From Przewalskia tangutica (lineage: Eukaryota; Streptophyta; Magnoliopsida; Solanales; Solanaceae), in contig CM056728.1 of NCBI GenBank assembly GCA_029844215.1, positions 58,443,789-58,507,788 on the forward strand: a DNA stretch of 64,000 bases, in the 5' to 3' direction. Below, one piece after another: positions 46,369 through 58,786 of this stretch; the stretch's first letter is position 1, and each line of letters begins with the position of its first letter. The position numbers and the translations under genes were made by a program. Under the pieces are notes generated by a model. That model worked only from the letters and a program-made list of their open reading frames with translations, did not search any database and was not told the DNA's origin.

Positions 46369-49300
46369 TGTCACGACCCGTTCGGGGCGTGGTAGTGCCC
46401 CGGGCACCCAAGTAGTCATACATCAGAGAAAATCAGCGGAACATAAAACAATAACATGAAGCAAATGCAATAAGACAGTGAAATAAGAAGACAGGCTAAC
46501 CAAAAACGGTTACCTTCAGTATATATAAATAACAATTTTGAACAGTTACATCCCATTGCAACCCTGCCCACAACAGTACTACAGACCTCTACGAATGATA
46601 TGACAACAACGGGACGGGGCCGTCATACCCCGAATGTAGCACCTACAACAACAGGGGACTATACGAAGATAAGCCTCGGAGAAACGGAGCTTTCCCAACG
46701 AACTTGTGACCACAAGAGCGAGGATCAATGGCGGTGTACCTTTACTGCGGCATGACGCAGCCCGAGAGGTCGAGATAACAGTGCAGTATGTGGCGAAAAT
46801 AAATCACGTAAATGAAATCATAGTAGTCTATATAAAGCGGGAGACATGTATGATAACCAACTACGATTCACAATAAATAGCGATCATGTCAAGTCGGGGA
46901 CTCGCCTCAAAGGCATCACAATAGAACCGTACGGGGTAAGTACGAAGGCATAGCCGACTACTCAGACCACGTACCAAAAATGCCATAAAGCGTATCACGA
47001 GGTCTTTCTATCGCACCACGTAATCGAAGCGGCGGCCACTCGCCGCGGTATCACCGCGCGTCTATCCTCGAACTTACCGCGACTCCGCATAGGTCACACC
47101 AGCACCCGCATGAGGTATTCCTCGAATCATGGTCCTGCACCGCTGAGGTATACCGCGTCGAGCAGATTAACCCGGTATCCGCTGGACTTCGCGGCCGCGT
47201 AGTCCCTCAAAGACCGCATAGTCCTCAAAGACGCGTCGGGCTAAACACGGAATGATCAATCTCGGAGCATACCGCTGCTCGCATAGTCTCATAGACCGCA
47301 TAGCCGTATAGACCGCATCAAGGGTGGCAAGCCACCGGTATAATAAGTCAAGGGGGTATGTGATACAATAACAGTACAACGGGCTTAACGTTTAACAACG
47401 TAAGCACAACAAGAATGACCCCCTTACATAACAATCACAAGATACTAACACACGTAGCATCCTAACATGTTTACTTATCAAATCAACAAGAAAGTATTAC
47501 AAGGTTATCACAAACCAACACAATCAAGTTATTCACACAAGGTACTTTATGCTAACAAGTTCGGGTATCTATCCCCAAAGTACTTCATACATTAACTCTT
47601 TAAAAGATCCGTTTCTTTCACAGAAGTCACCTGATACCGTAGTATAAAATAGAGTATTTGTCTTTTTTAAGTAAACCAAAACACTTCCCTTTGTAAAATC
47701 AAGTAACAACATTATTTTCCAAACGTTCAAGTTTGCCTAATTTCAAATGTTCACGTTTCTTATTTTAGAAAGGTTTCGTAGTTCATAGTCTTATTCATTT
47801 ACGAATATAATTCTCTTTTAAACAATCTGAGAAACATATGCCCTATATGTGAGTAGGTTATTCTTGTTCATAATCAATCTTATTAAGCAGCCATGATCTA
47901 GAAAATGTAATATCATTTTGTCTCATCTTAGCTTCTATGCAGATGGAGGTTTCTACTGGTTTTAATAATACTTCATTAATCAAAACATTTTCCTTTATTA
48001 ACGCTGCAGTGGTTTGTCGATACTCATTCTGATTTCCGAAATCAGTAAAACATTATTCCTTTTAAAAACCAAGTACTCATTACTCACGAATGAGGTTTCA
48101 CACAAAATTCATATTAATTCATTAAGTCAAGTCTCTTATCTTTTAAGATCAAGTCTCTTAACTTCTAAAATCAATAAATCATTCATTTTATCCTTCTTAA
48201 GCCGTTATACCTAACTTCCCATAAAGCTAGTATAACTCTTAAGCTTTTAAAACCAAGTATTACTCTTCTTTCAAAAACAGTTCTTAATTCTCTTGAAATA
48301 CTTCAAGATTCTTATTATTCAGGCTTAAGTCAAAAGACATTGCCGTACAACTACGTTCAATTAGCACGCGTACGTCTACCGTACTATATATATATATATT
48401 CTTTTAAAATATCATGCTCAAGAGGATAGGAAGAATCACATACCTCGCGACGATTATCGACTATTAGCAAAACGCTCCACGGCTATAACCCGGCTAGCCT
48501 TGTCCACCTTTCAAGTAGCACTTGCTACTCACAGAACATTCAACCTATAAAGGTTATACAAGTCTATCAAAGCCTAGACTATTCAGTAGAATAAATCTAG
48601 ATACAAGATTCTACGGAAAATTGGGCAGTACTTCCCTACCCGTCAAACTTCACAATTCTCATGTCTGATCCTATGTAAATCTGATTCATTTCCCTTCTTA
48701 TATACTTTCCTTGTATATACTTATAATTATTCTTATACTTCAATAGTATGCAAACTCTAATTACAAAAGGGAGACAAGATAATTACCTCGATAAGCCCAT
48801 AATTATCCAAGTTAAATGTCGATCCTTAGCAACGTTTAGCTCCTACTCCGGGTGCTCCAACCCGCTCCAAACAACCCTTTAGAAGTTCTACGCAACTTCT
48901 TCTTAATACTCCAACCAACTATGGAGATTTTCCTTAGGGTTTTGGTTTGAGACAAAAAGGACATACGGTAGTATTTCCGGGCTCTACGTATAGAGGTATC
49001 TTTGGAATACTACAAGGTATACGGCTAAGGTAATTTGGGTATAGTAACAATACTTTGGAGAGTATTTCTACCAAGAGGGGGGGTATTTATACGAGACAAC
49101 ACCACAAGGGGGGGTGTATACCCCTCGGCCAACCCCACTAGGAGGGGGGGTACTCTCGGCCAAGGGGGGAGGGGCTCTCGGCCAAGGGGCCTTCTCAAAG
49201 GGGGAGGGGGACTCTTTGGATGAGACACTACTCAAAGGGGGGGAAAAGCTCACAAGACTTAGAGATTTAGGATGAAGAAGTCTTCAAGCTTAGGGGGGGT

Positions 49301-49704
49301 ATTTATAGGAAGACCAAGGGTCAAGATCTAGCCAAGTGGGGGGCAAGTGGAGGGCCAAGATGTGCCCAAGTGCCCCCTAGTCCCTACTCCTTAAAACCCT
49401 CACAAAATATCCTACCAACTATGGCACCACTTTCGGCCAAGCTACCGCCCCACACTCCACCAACTTGAGGGTGACAAGTGTCGCCCTCTCGTTGGTCCAA
49501 AATGTTTCGTCTCTCGGAAAAATCCGCAAAAATTAAAAATGACATAGCCAGAATTTTCCCTTCGCAAGTTATGTAAAACGTTTCGTCGAAAAACGACTCT
49601 AACCGGGTGTTGTGCACAAAGTAATATCGGCCAAGCCACTTTTAAAGCCCAAAATTTTCTACGTACGTCCTTACGTACATACACAGGAAATACGGGGTAT
49701 AACA
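46369..49704 (-). repeat. M2 3' LTR (3.34 kb)
   Basis: TGTCACGACCCG...GGGGTATAACA on the + strand. TATA complement at 49300-49308. Remarkable G-run tract 49075-49250 on the antisense strand, with at least six runs of five or more G. Confidence 0.88.
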
Positions 49705-49999
49705 TTCTCCCCTCCTTAGAAACATTCGTCCCGAATGTTCCTTCTAAGTCTCAAAACAAACGCGCGCCAGTATAGTCTTCACTACTATACCGACGAGAAC
49801 AAACCTGCCACACCTGGCCACAGAAACACCCGCGCAAATACTTCCATCCAAGTCCACGAGGAAACACCTCTAACATCACCACAAATACCTCTCTCCGGGG
49901 TCTAAAATAAACTTCCTTCGCACCTTCTCTTTACAAAAGAAATGATCACATCTATGCTCGCCATACATGCTCACTTCTTCCCTTACGTGTCGTACCCTT
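49705..49999 (-). other. M2 PPT, hairpin and 3' internal fragment
   Basis: TTCTCCCCTCCTT (PPT complement), hairpin AACATTCGTCCCGAATGTT at 49721-49739, then sequence matching the M1 3' internal region. No coding is seen. The last five bases CCCTT are the left target copy of M3. Confidence 0.75.
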
Positions 50000-52900
50000 T
50001 GTCACGACCCGTTCCGGGGCCCGTGACTGGTGCCTTACCCGGGCACCCAAGTAGTCATACATCAGAGAAATCAGCGGAATATAAAACAACCAAGATATGA
50101 AACAGTATAATTAAGACACAGTTTCTGGGAAAAAGTTGCCTTTCGGCATAAATGTATATAAATACCCCAAAATGAACAGTTACATCCCAACCTTACAACA
50201 GATCTACAGACCTCTAAGAGTTTAAAACAACAATGGCGGGGCGGGGCCGCCATACCACGAATGCAAATATCTACAACGACGGGGACCATACCAAAATGCT
50301 AAGCCTCGGAGAAGCGGGCTTTTCCAACGCTGAAACGGTGATCCTAGAGCGGGGATCAACGGTAGGAGTACCTTTACTGCGGCATGACGCGGCCCGAAGG
50401 AGTCGATCTGACGGTACCAAGTATGTGGCCCGAAAATCGTAAATGAAATCATAGGAGTCTATACAAAGCGGAGACATGTATGATAACCAAAACTACGATT
50501 CACGATAATTAGCGATCGCGTCAGTCGTGGACTCACGCCTCAAAATCATCATAAAACCGTGCACGGGGTAAATGCGAAGGCATAGCCGACTACTAAAACC
50601 CACAGTACAAACAAGGTCGTAAATGGCGTATCATGAGATCTGTCTGCGTCATGATCAAAGCCGCCACTCGCGCGATACCTAATGTGCGCGTCTAGCCACC
50701 GAACTTCCGTAGCTCGCGTGGGCCACTCCAATGGCCGCGTGAGGTATTCCCGCATCGAGGGTAGCTACTCCCGGCGGCGTCTGGACTTGCCGTCCGCACG
50801 CCACAAAGACCGCATGACCACAAGGGCGCATACTAACACGGAAATCCGCGATTCGCATAGGCCATCTGCACTGCATAAGGTATTCTCGAATCATAGGTCA
50901 CTGACCGGCAGTCTACCCCGCGTGGAGGCTTAACCCGGAATCATGAGTGATATAATATTAACATAACAACTTATCGTTAAACAACCTAAGCACAACAAGG
51001 AAAACCGCTTTACACAAACATCACAAGATACTAACTCACGTAGCATCCTAACATGTTTACTTATCAAGTCAACAAGAAAGTATTACAAGACTATCACAAA
51101 TCAATACAATCAAGTTATTCACACAAGGTACTTTCTACATTATGTTAACAAGTTTGGGTTTTAGCCCCAAAGTACTTCATGTATTACTCTTTTAAAAGAT
51201 CCGTTTCTTTCACAAAAGTCACACAATACGTAGTATAAAAATAAAGTGATTATCTTTTGAAGTAAATCGAACACTTCTCTTTGTAAAATCAAGTAACAAC
51301 ATTCTTTTCCCAACGCCAAGTTTGCCTAATTTCAATTACTCAAGTTTCTCATTTTGAAAGGTTTAGTAGTTCATAGTTTTAATCCTTTAAAACAATTTGA
51401 GAAACATATACCTTATGTGTGAGTAGGTTATTATTGTTCATAACAATCTTATTACAATGACCATGATCTAGGAAATGTAATATCATTTTGTCTCATCTTA
51501 GCTCCTATGCGGATGGAAGTTTCTCTTGGTTTTAATAATACTTTATTAGTCAAAACATTTCCACTTTATTAAGCTCTTTGTGGTTTGTTCGACATTCATT
51601 CTGATCGGTAAAACATCATTCCTTTTGAAAACCAAAAATACTATTTACTCACGAATGAGGTTTCACACTTTTTCACATTAGTATAATTAAGTCAAGTCTC
51701 TTATTTTCTTAAATCAATAAATCATTCTTTTTATCACTCTTAAGCCGTTATACCTAACTTCCCATAAAGCTAGTATAACTCTTAAGCTTTTAAAACCAAG
51801 TGTTACTCTTAAAAAGGTTTCTTAATTCTTTTGAACTACTTCAGATTCTTTTTATTCAGGCTTAAGTCAAAAGACATTGTCGTACTTATTATTCAGGCTT
51901 AAGTCCGAAGACATTGCCGTAATTATTATTCAGTTAACACACGTACGTCTACCGTACTATATACATATTCTTTAAAATATCATGCTCAAGAGGATAGGAA
52001 GAATCACATACCTTCTCGTGAAATCCACTGCCAGTTGAATATGTCGCGAGAGAATCGACCTATAACGATCAAATCGTCTATCAACGTCTAGATCAGATCT
52101 GAAAGCTCTAGCAGAGTTCGCTATTCTATGGACATTTGGGCAGCACTTCCTACCGGTGAGCTACTCAAGTCTCATGTGAAAACAGTCCATGTAAATCTGA
52201 TTCTATTATTCTTCTTTTAAAACCTTCTACTTTGATATCAGTTCAATTATATTCTTTAATATCCTTCTAACTATTTATACTTATTACTATACTTATAAAT
52301 TATGTATTTTCTAATTACAAAAGGAGGATAAGGTTATTTACCTCGGTAAGCCCAATAATATCCTAGATAAAAGTCGCTCCTGAGCAAGGTTTAGCTCCTA
52401 CTCCGCACGCTCCAATGCGCTCCAAGAACCCTTAGAAGTTCTTCACAACTTCAACTAAGTACTAAGGGGTTTGGGCTAGGGTAATTTGGGCATTATAACA
52501 ATACTAGAAGGCAACATTTCTACCAAGGGAGGGGGGGTAGTGTTTCGGCTAGGGCTTGCTTTAGAGAGGGTGCCTCGGCGACTTTACTCGAGGGGTGAGT
52601 AGGCTTTGGACGAAAACAAGCTCAAGGGGGAGGAAAGGATTTTTCAAGACTTGGAAAGATTTTGTGGATGAAGAACTCTTCACCTTAAGAGGGGTATTTA
52701 TAGGTCAAGACATGGCCAACCAAGGGCGAGATGATGCCAAGTGCAAGGCAAGTGTAGGGTGAGGATTTAGGCAAGTGTCCATTCTATCTACTACACAAAA
52801 ATATCCTACCAACTCCATGACAAAATAGCCAACCCATTCGGCCCTATAGACGCCTCAAGTCCATCAATTGGAGGGTGACAAGTGTCGCCCTCCCGTTGGT

Positions 52901-53380
52901 CCAAAATGTTTCGTCTCTCGGAAAAATCCGCAAAATTAGAAATGACATAGCGAATTTATCCTCGCGAGTTGTGTAAAGCGTTTAGTCGGCGACTCTGTCG
53001 GGTGTTGTGCACAAATAATATTCGGCCAAGCCACCTGGGGGTGACACGTGTCGCCTCCTACTGCGTCCAAAATATTTCATCTTCCGAAAATATCCACAAT
53101 GGCCAAAATCTCGAAAACAAAGTGGGCCCCACAAAACCGTAAATTTCTCCCGTGGGCCCCACTTGACCATTTCCGAAAATAAAATTCCATAATTCTCTAA
53201 TATTCCAAGAAGTCCGAATACCAAATCTGGGAATCCAATTCCCATTAACGAACCTTTTTCCTTCACAAAAACCGGAAACTTTTCCGTGGAAAAATCACCT
53301 CTTTCTTCCTTTCCAATTTCAATGTCGTATTCTCGTACGTACGTCCTCGCATACATACCCTGGAACTACGGGGCATAACA
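50000..53380 (-). repeat. M3 3' LTR (3.38 kb)
   Basis: TGTCACGACCCGTTCC...GGGGCATAACA. TATA complement at 52695-52703. Near 51880-51940 the segment TTATTCAGGCTTAAGTC..AGACATTG occurs twice in tandem, a local duplication not seen in the other LTRs. The hairpin near the PPT (53397-53415) carries a change in each arm (CATTCATCCCGAATATT). Confidence 0.88.
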
Positions 53381-53689
53381 TTCTCCCCTCCTTAGAAACA
53401 TTCATCCCGAATATTCCTTCTAAGTCTCAAAACAAACAGGCGCCAGTATAGTCCTCACTGCTATACTTACGGAAACAACCATGCCACACCTGGCCACAAC
53501 ACAACAAGTGCACATACTTATCTCCAAGTCCACGAGGAATCACCTCTATCACAAAAGCTCCTACTCGAGGTCTAAAAGATACTCCTTCGCACCTACTCTT
53601 TACAAACGAAATGATCACACCTATGTCGTAATACATGCTCGCTTCTTCGTCGTACCGCTTCTCGTATCCTCGAACTCTTTATCAAAACT

Positions 53690-54152
53690 TACCATGTTTC
53701 GATGCGCTTCCCACCGACTACGGCGCCAATAACCTCTTACGGATAAGCTCCACCTTATCCACGCCCTTTGAACAAGTACGAACCAACTATCGCACCTTGC
53801 TTACATCGAATCGGTCGATCGGCAATCTTACACTAGACTTATAAAAGGCTCCAAACGGCGACACGAATCTGAAGCGGTAGCTATATAATACATACTCAAC
53901 AAAGGCGAATAGTCCTTACTACCCACGAAATCCAAACAACGCCAGGGTGAATGCGACAGAGACTCACTGAGTTCCTAACCTTGCAGGTAAAACTTCCGGA
54001 AAAGCAGTAGTAACTTGTGGCTCCATGCGCCATAAGGTGAAGGTAGGCACCTCGTGCCGCCTTACAACCTTCCCGAAATAATCATCTCGCAACTTACTAC
54101 CGAGTACACGGTTTGACTAAAAGATAAGATGGGGTGACCTCGTGGCGACTCT
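53690..54152 (-). pseudogene. M3 integrase remnant
   Basis: Minus-strand sequence aligns with the M1 remnant from the VYSAE/VRLHG region (about 54060-54120) to the WFDV..VD(K/R)V.LI.KRLLA region (about 53735-53830). The segment encoding KLSPRYF and IGDPSRVFPV in M1 is absent. Stops and frame changes throughout; no activity expected. The join to the spacer occurs at the same place as in M1, which points to a shared ancestral deletion rather than two events. Confidence 0.7.
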
Positions 54153-54653
54153 GGTCGACGCGTCCACGAACTCGTCTGCAATGGTTAACTAAACTGGGCC
54201 TAACACCCTTGTGACCCTAACACAAAGCGGGACCACCAAACTGACCCCACCACCATACGGGCGCGGGTCGACCACATGGCCTCAACCCGACCGGCAACGC
54301 CGAAACACTAGCTCCCGATCGGAACAATCTCACGAATCACGTTACGAAAACCTGGCGGTCTTCTAAGCTCAACTACCTTCTTTGATTTCACATCACTCAT
54401 GGATTCATCCCACAAAAATATCTCACGGATACTATGCACCTCGATAAGGGTCAAACACGAAATTATTCTTTTACCAAAGATGGCCTCGCCTCTAAGGTCT
54501 CTACGTATAATATTCTAAGGCTCCCACTCTACATCCCCAATCTTAGGTTAACTAAAAATTCTAATCACACTAACACCATTCTAACAGAAAATAATACTTA
54601 AGATATTCGCATCTTACTACACATATAAATCTCTAAAGGGTTAAGGATATACC
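54153..54653 (-). other. Conserved ~500-bp spacer (M3 copy)
   Basis: Element strand GGTATATCCTTAACCC to GGTCGGTTGAGGCC, the GGGAGC..GATCGGAAC region and GTCGACC. Same order and length as in E1, E2, E3 and M1. Confidence 0.75.
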
Positions 54654-54674
54654 AGATATCTACGCCAGACTTCC

Positions 54675-55092
54675 CTAGGTCGTTTTAATCAATCCCGCCT
54701 GTAGGCGCATGACAGGAAGGTGATGAACTATCCATCGATCACGAAGGTGAGTCTCTACATCCCCGCCAACTCTGGTTGGACAATTTCTCGCAAAATGGCC
54801 CTGCTGGCCGCAAGCAAAACAAGTTGTCACAGAAGCACGACACTCCCCACGATGACATCGACCACAACGGCCACACCGAGGTGGGGGTGGCCTCCTCTGG
54901 CTAACACCCATTCCTCTCCGCACCAATGAATCCGCAACTGATCTGGTAGGCTGAGTCTTCCTACTTGCATCCTTCCTCATAGAACATTCCCTCGCCATAT
55001 GGCCCTGACGGCCGCAAGTAAAACAAGCACCAGTAAAAAGACGGCATTTCCCGGGATGACGCCTGCCACACTGTGAACACTGAGGAAAAACT
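54675..55092 (-). pseudogene. gag: M3 gag C-terminus with tandem zinc knuckles
   Basis: One continuous minus-strand frame from the E3 junction to a stop at 54675. Unit 1 (about 54984-55080): CSQCGRRHPGKC then CFTCGRQGHMAREC. Unit 2 (54780-54875): CGRCGRCHRGEC then CFACGQQGHFARNC. Both second boxes fit CX2CX4HX4C. They are joined by a basic, Ser/Thr-rich linker of about 35 residues. Gag nucleocapsid boxes bind and package RNA; the gags of H, E1, E2 and E3 have a single unit. That both units are intact and in one frame is notable in a region where most frames are broken. The N-terminal part lies beyond E3. Confidence 0.85.
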
Positions 55093-55752
55093 TGTTATAC
55101 CCCGTAGTTGCAGGGTATGTATGTGAGGACGTACGTACGAGAGTACGGCAGAAATTTTGAAAAGAAAGAAAGATGTGAGTTTTCGACGGAAAAGTTTCCG
55201 GTTATTTGTGAAGAAAAAGGTTCGTTAATGGGAATTGGATTCCCAGATTTGGTATTTGGACTTCATAGATTATATTAGAATTTTGAGATTTTATTTTCGG
55301 AAATGGTCACGTGGGGCCCACGGGAGAAATTTACGGTTTTGTGGGGCCCGCTTTGTTTTTGAGATTTCCAGTATTTTGGATATTTTGGAAGACGAAATAT
55401 TCAGGCGAATCGAGGCGACACGTGTCACCCCGTGGCACCATGGCGATTTTACCTTTGTGCACAACACCCGGTTAGAGTCGTGTTTCGACCAAACGGTTTG
55501 CGGAACTTGCGAGGGGAAAATTCCGGCTATGTCGTGTTGTATTTTTGCGGATTTTTCCGAGCGACGGAACATTTTTTGACCAACGGGAGGTGACACTGTC
55601 ACCTCGTTGTGATTTGAGAGGGCCACGGTAGGAGGTTTTAAGGCCCTTTTCATGGGTCTTTGTTTTGTGAGGATTTAAGGAGTAGGTTAGGGTGCACTTG
55701 TGCCAATCTTGGCCATCCACTTGCCACATGGCTTGATCTTGTCAGTTGGTGT

Positions 55753-55761
55753 CTATAAATA
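55753..55761 (+). promoter_or_regulatory. Putative TATA box of E3 5' LTR
   Basis: CTATAAATA; the 3' LTR copy is at 61450-61458. Confidence 0.6.
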
Positions 55762-57480
55762 CCCCTTGCTTGAAGGTTTTTCTTCATCCTCATTTCATTC
55801 TAAGTCTTGAAATAGCCCTCCCCCCTTTCGTGTTGTTCTCGGCCAAAGGTCTACCCCCCTATTTGAGGAGCTTGGCGAGAGGCTTCCTCCCCTTTGTGAG
55901 GCTTGGCGTAGTGGGTACCCCACTGCTAGTTGTTTCGTATAATACCCTCCTGTGGTATTGAAATACTCCCCTAGTATTGTTATAATGCCCAAAATACCTT
56001 AGCCTTGTACCTTGTAGTATTCCAAAGATACCTCTTTACGTAGAGTCCGGAAATACTACCTTTTGTCCTTTTAGTCTCAAACCGAAACCCTAAGGAAATC
56101 TTCATAGTTGGTTGAAGTATTTGAGTAGAAGTTGGTTAGAACTTCTAAGGGTTGTTTGGAGTGGTTTGGAGCGCACGGAGTGGAGCTAAACCTTGCTCAG
56201 GATCGACATTATAACTTGGATAATTTTGGGCTTAGCGAGGTAATTATCTTGTCCCTCTATTGTAATTGGAAATTACATGTTTGGTTGAATATATAGTTGA
56301 AGTATACTATATATGGAACTACTTAGTATTCGTGATGTCTTTTGACTTAAGCTCAAGAATCGAATCTGTATTTACATGGGGTGTATTGCGATGAGACTTG
56401 TGTAGTATTACTGAATAGAATTGTACACGTCCGGTTAGACGTGTAGACCCCCCCCCTGGTTGGCTTGGTAGCCGGCCTCGATAGAGGAGGAGATTTACGC
56501 TGTTGCGGGGGGGGGAGGTGCTGCCGAATTTTCTTTGGAAAGATAGAAACTTGTGTTTTGGAGTTAATAGACGTTTGTGACCTTTATAGGTGAAAGTACT
56601 AAGAGTAGCGTATTCTACTCGAGGAGTGGAAAGGGCTAGCAAGGTTGTAGTACTTGGAGCGTTTTGCTATTAGTCGATACTCGTCGCGAGGTATGTGAAC
56701 CTCTTCCTATCTTTTCTAGCATGATTGTTGTGAACTATGTAGTACGGTAGACGTACATGTGCTAAGTGATTTGGTTGGTTTAAAACATAGGGTGTTATAA
56801 TAGCTTTATGGGAAGTTAGTTATAACGACCTTATGTAAGTGAAAATGGTTTACTGATGTTAGAAGTTAAGAGACTTGATCTTATAAGATAAGAGACTTAA
56901 CTTATTTGTTTTAATGTGGATGTTTGTGTGAAACCTCATTCGTGAGTAATGAGTACTTGGTTTTTAAAGGGATAATGTTTCTTGATTTGGGAATCGAGAA
57001 TGTGTATCGACAGGACCAACTGCGGCGTTAATAAAGGAAAATGTATTGAATAATGATGTGTTGTATTAAAACCGGTAGAAACCTCCATCTGCATAGAAGC
57101 TAAGATAAGACAAAATGATATTACATTTTCTAGATCATGGTCTTTGTAATAAGATCGTTATAACAAGAATAAACTACTCACATATATGACATAGGTTACT
57201 CAATTGTTCTAAAAAGGAATCAAATGATTAAGTTTGGGAACTATGAAACCATTTGAAAATAAGAAGCTTGAGTAATTGAAACTAGGCAAAACTGGAACTT
57301 AGGAAAAGAATGTTGTTACTTGGTTTTGAAAAGGAAGGTGGGTGGGTCATTCTAATACTACGGGTATCGGGTGACTTTTATAAAAGAAATGGATCTCTTT
57401 TAAAAGAACTTAACGTATGTAGTACTTTGGGGTTAAAAACCCGGACTTTGGCATAAAATGAAAGTACTTTGAGTTGTGTG

Positions 57481-57555
57481 AAACTTGCCTATGCTTGTTG
57501 TTGTGAAACTTGACTATGCTTGTTGTTGTGAAACTTGCCTATGCTTGTGATGATA
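57481..57555 (+). repeat. 25-bp tandem repeat x3 in E3 LTR
   Basis: Three units starting AAACTTGCCTATGCTTGTTG at 57481, 57506 and 57531, the last diverging at its end. The copy in the 3' LTR is at 63159-63233; a looser version is in E2 at about 27819-27890. Confidence 0.85.
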
Positions 57556-57689
57556 GCCTTTGTTGTGCAAGTGTGGTATTTACGTATTCTGGCGTCTCTC
57601 GATAGAGGGTCGGTCGACTTTTTGAGAACTTACTTGGTCGTGCTGGCAGTGATGGAGATTTACTCGGGTATGTTTCGATTTTGATTACT

Positions 57690-58005
57690 GTATTGTTGTT
57701 GATGTCACATGGACATGCCTACCGATCTGCGAGAATTAGGGGCATGCGGCCATGCAGTCGGGTTGATTACCCGATATAATGTTATTGTGGTTACATGGAC
57801 ATGTCTACACCGAGGTAGAATTCCGGGGGCATGTGGCCATGCGGCAGGGTCGATCACGAGATATTATTGTTGATGTCACATGGGCGTGTCTGCAGAGGTA
57901 GAATTCGAGGGCATGTGGCCGTGGGGCATTGGTATTATTGTTGCATCATGGACATGTCTACACCGATCTGCGAATTCGGGGCATGCGCCGTGACGCGAAC
58001 ATGAT
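57690..58005 (+). repeat. ~80-bp tandem array in E3 LTR
   Basis: Four units with ACATGGACATG or ACATGGGCGTG, a GTAGAATTC/GCGAATTC segment and GGGGCATGYGGC. Equivalent to 28015-28305 in E2 and repeated in the 3' LTR at about 63370-63660. Confidence 0.75.
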
Positions 58006-58587
58006 TGATGTTGTGGGCGTGAGACCCATAGTTATATTTGAGTGATGACTTGAGGCGTGAGTCCTTGGATATATTTGCTTTTATGTTGTGAATTGTAGTT
58101 GGGTTATCATACATGTCTCTGCTTTATATAGACTAGTATGATTTCATTCTGATATTTTCTGATTTCACATACTTGGTACTGTTATCGACCTCCTTGAGGC
58201 TGCGTTCATGCGCTGGTAGAGTACATCGATCGTGGATCCCGCTCTTAGGATCACGATTCAGCGTATTGGGAAGCTCCGTTTCTTGAGGCTTATCTTTTGG
58301 TATGTGTTCCCGAGTTGTAGGTTCTTGTACATTCGAGGTATGGCGGGGCCTGTCCGTCATAGTCGTTGTAAATCTTAGAAGTGCTGTAAAATCTTTGTTG
58401 TGGCGGGGTTGTAAAGATTAAAGCGTTCGGAGTTTTATGTATATCTGAAAGGCAATTTTGGTTGCTTTGTTTATTTATTATATCTCTTGTTAAATGACTC
58501 ATGTTTTATGTTCGCTGATTTTCTCGATGTATGTATCACTAGGGTGCGGGGTAAGGCACGATGAGCCGGGCGGAGTCGTTACAAAAG

Positions 58588-58599
58588 TGGTATCGAGCG
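58588..58599 (+). promoter_or_regulatory. E3 primer binding site, altered
   Basis: TGGTATCGAGCG; expected TGGTATCAGAGC, again changed at CAG. Confidence 0.75.
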
Positions 58600-58786
58600 A
58601 TTAATCCTCGGAAAGTGTCTGAACCGTGTCTAGTAGAGTCTTGATTATCGGTGTGTTGTGCACCACATCTATAATCAGGAGGCTATAGGACATTTAGGAT
58701 TGGTTTCCATCCTTCTCATTCTGAGATCGTGCCTTAGAGTTGTGTTGTAAGTTGGACCCCTCTGACGTATCTCATTTGTACCAGTT

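Larger units (their letters stand above)
46369..49999 (-). mobile_element. M2: 3' LTR and start of internal region, inserted in H gag
   Basis: A complete LTR (46369-49704) followed on the right by a PPT complement and hairpin (49721-49739) and about 260 bp of 3' internal sequence homologous to M1 and M3, then cut by the M3 LTR at 50000. Left target bases are GGTGG (46364-46368). The rest of the element is beyond M3 and E3, outside the window, so whether it has pol is unknown. Confidence 0.8.
50000..55092 (-). mobile_element. M3: non-autonomous element like M1, cut by E3
   Basis: 3' LTR 50000-53380, PPT complement, 3' internal region, integrase remnant, spacer, and gag with two zinc-knuckle units, interrupted at 55093 by E3. 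Architecture matches M1 closely, but its integrase remnant is shorter. The 5' part lies beyond E3. Confidence 0.8.
55093..58583 (+). repeat. E3 5' LTR (3.49 kb)
   Basis: TGTTATACCCCGTAGTTGC...GAGTCGTTACA (one change in the usual GTGACA end). Contains the TATA box, C-run tract, two tandem arrays and donor-like GCGAGGTAATT and GCGAGGTATGTG motifs. Confidence 0.88.

Noticed and set aside
46369..49704. Reading this LTR as the 5' LTR of H
   Set aside because: No primer site lies between it and H gag, gag is broken in mid-coding at the junction, and a PPT with hairpin lies on its right side, so it is the 3' LTR of another element.
57481..58005. CRISPR-like or satellite array
   Set aside because: Short tandem units without unique spacers, located inside LTRs and repeated in the sister LTR.
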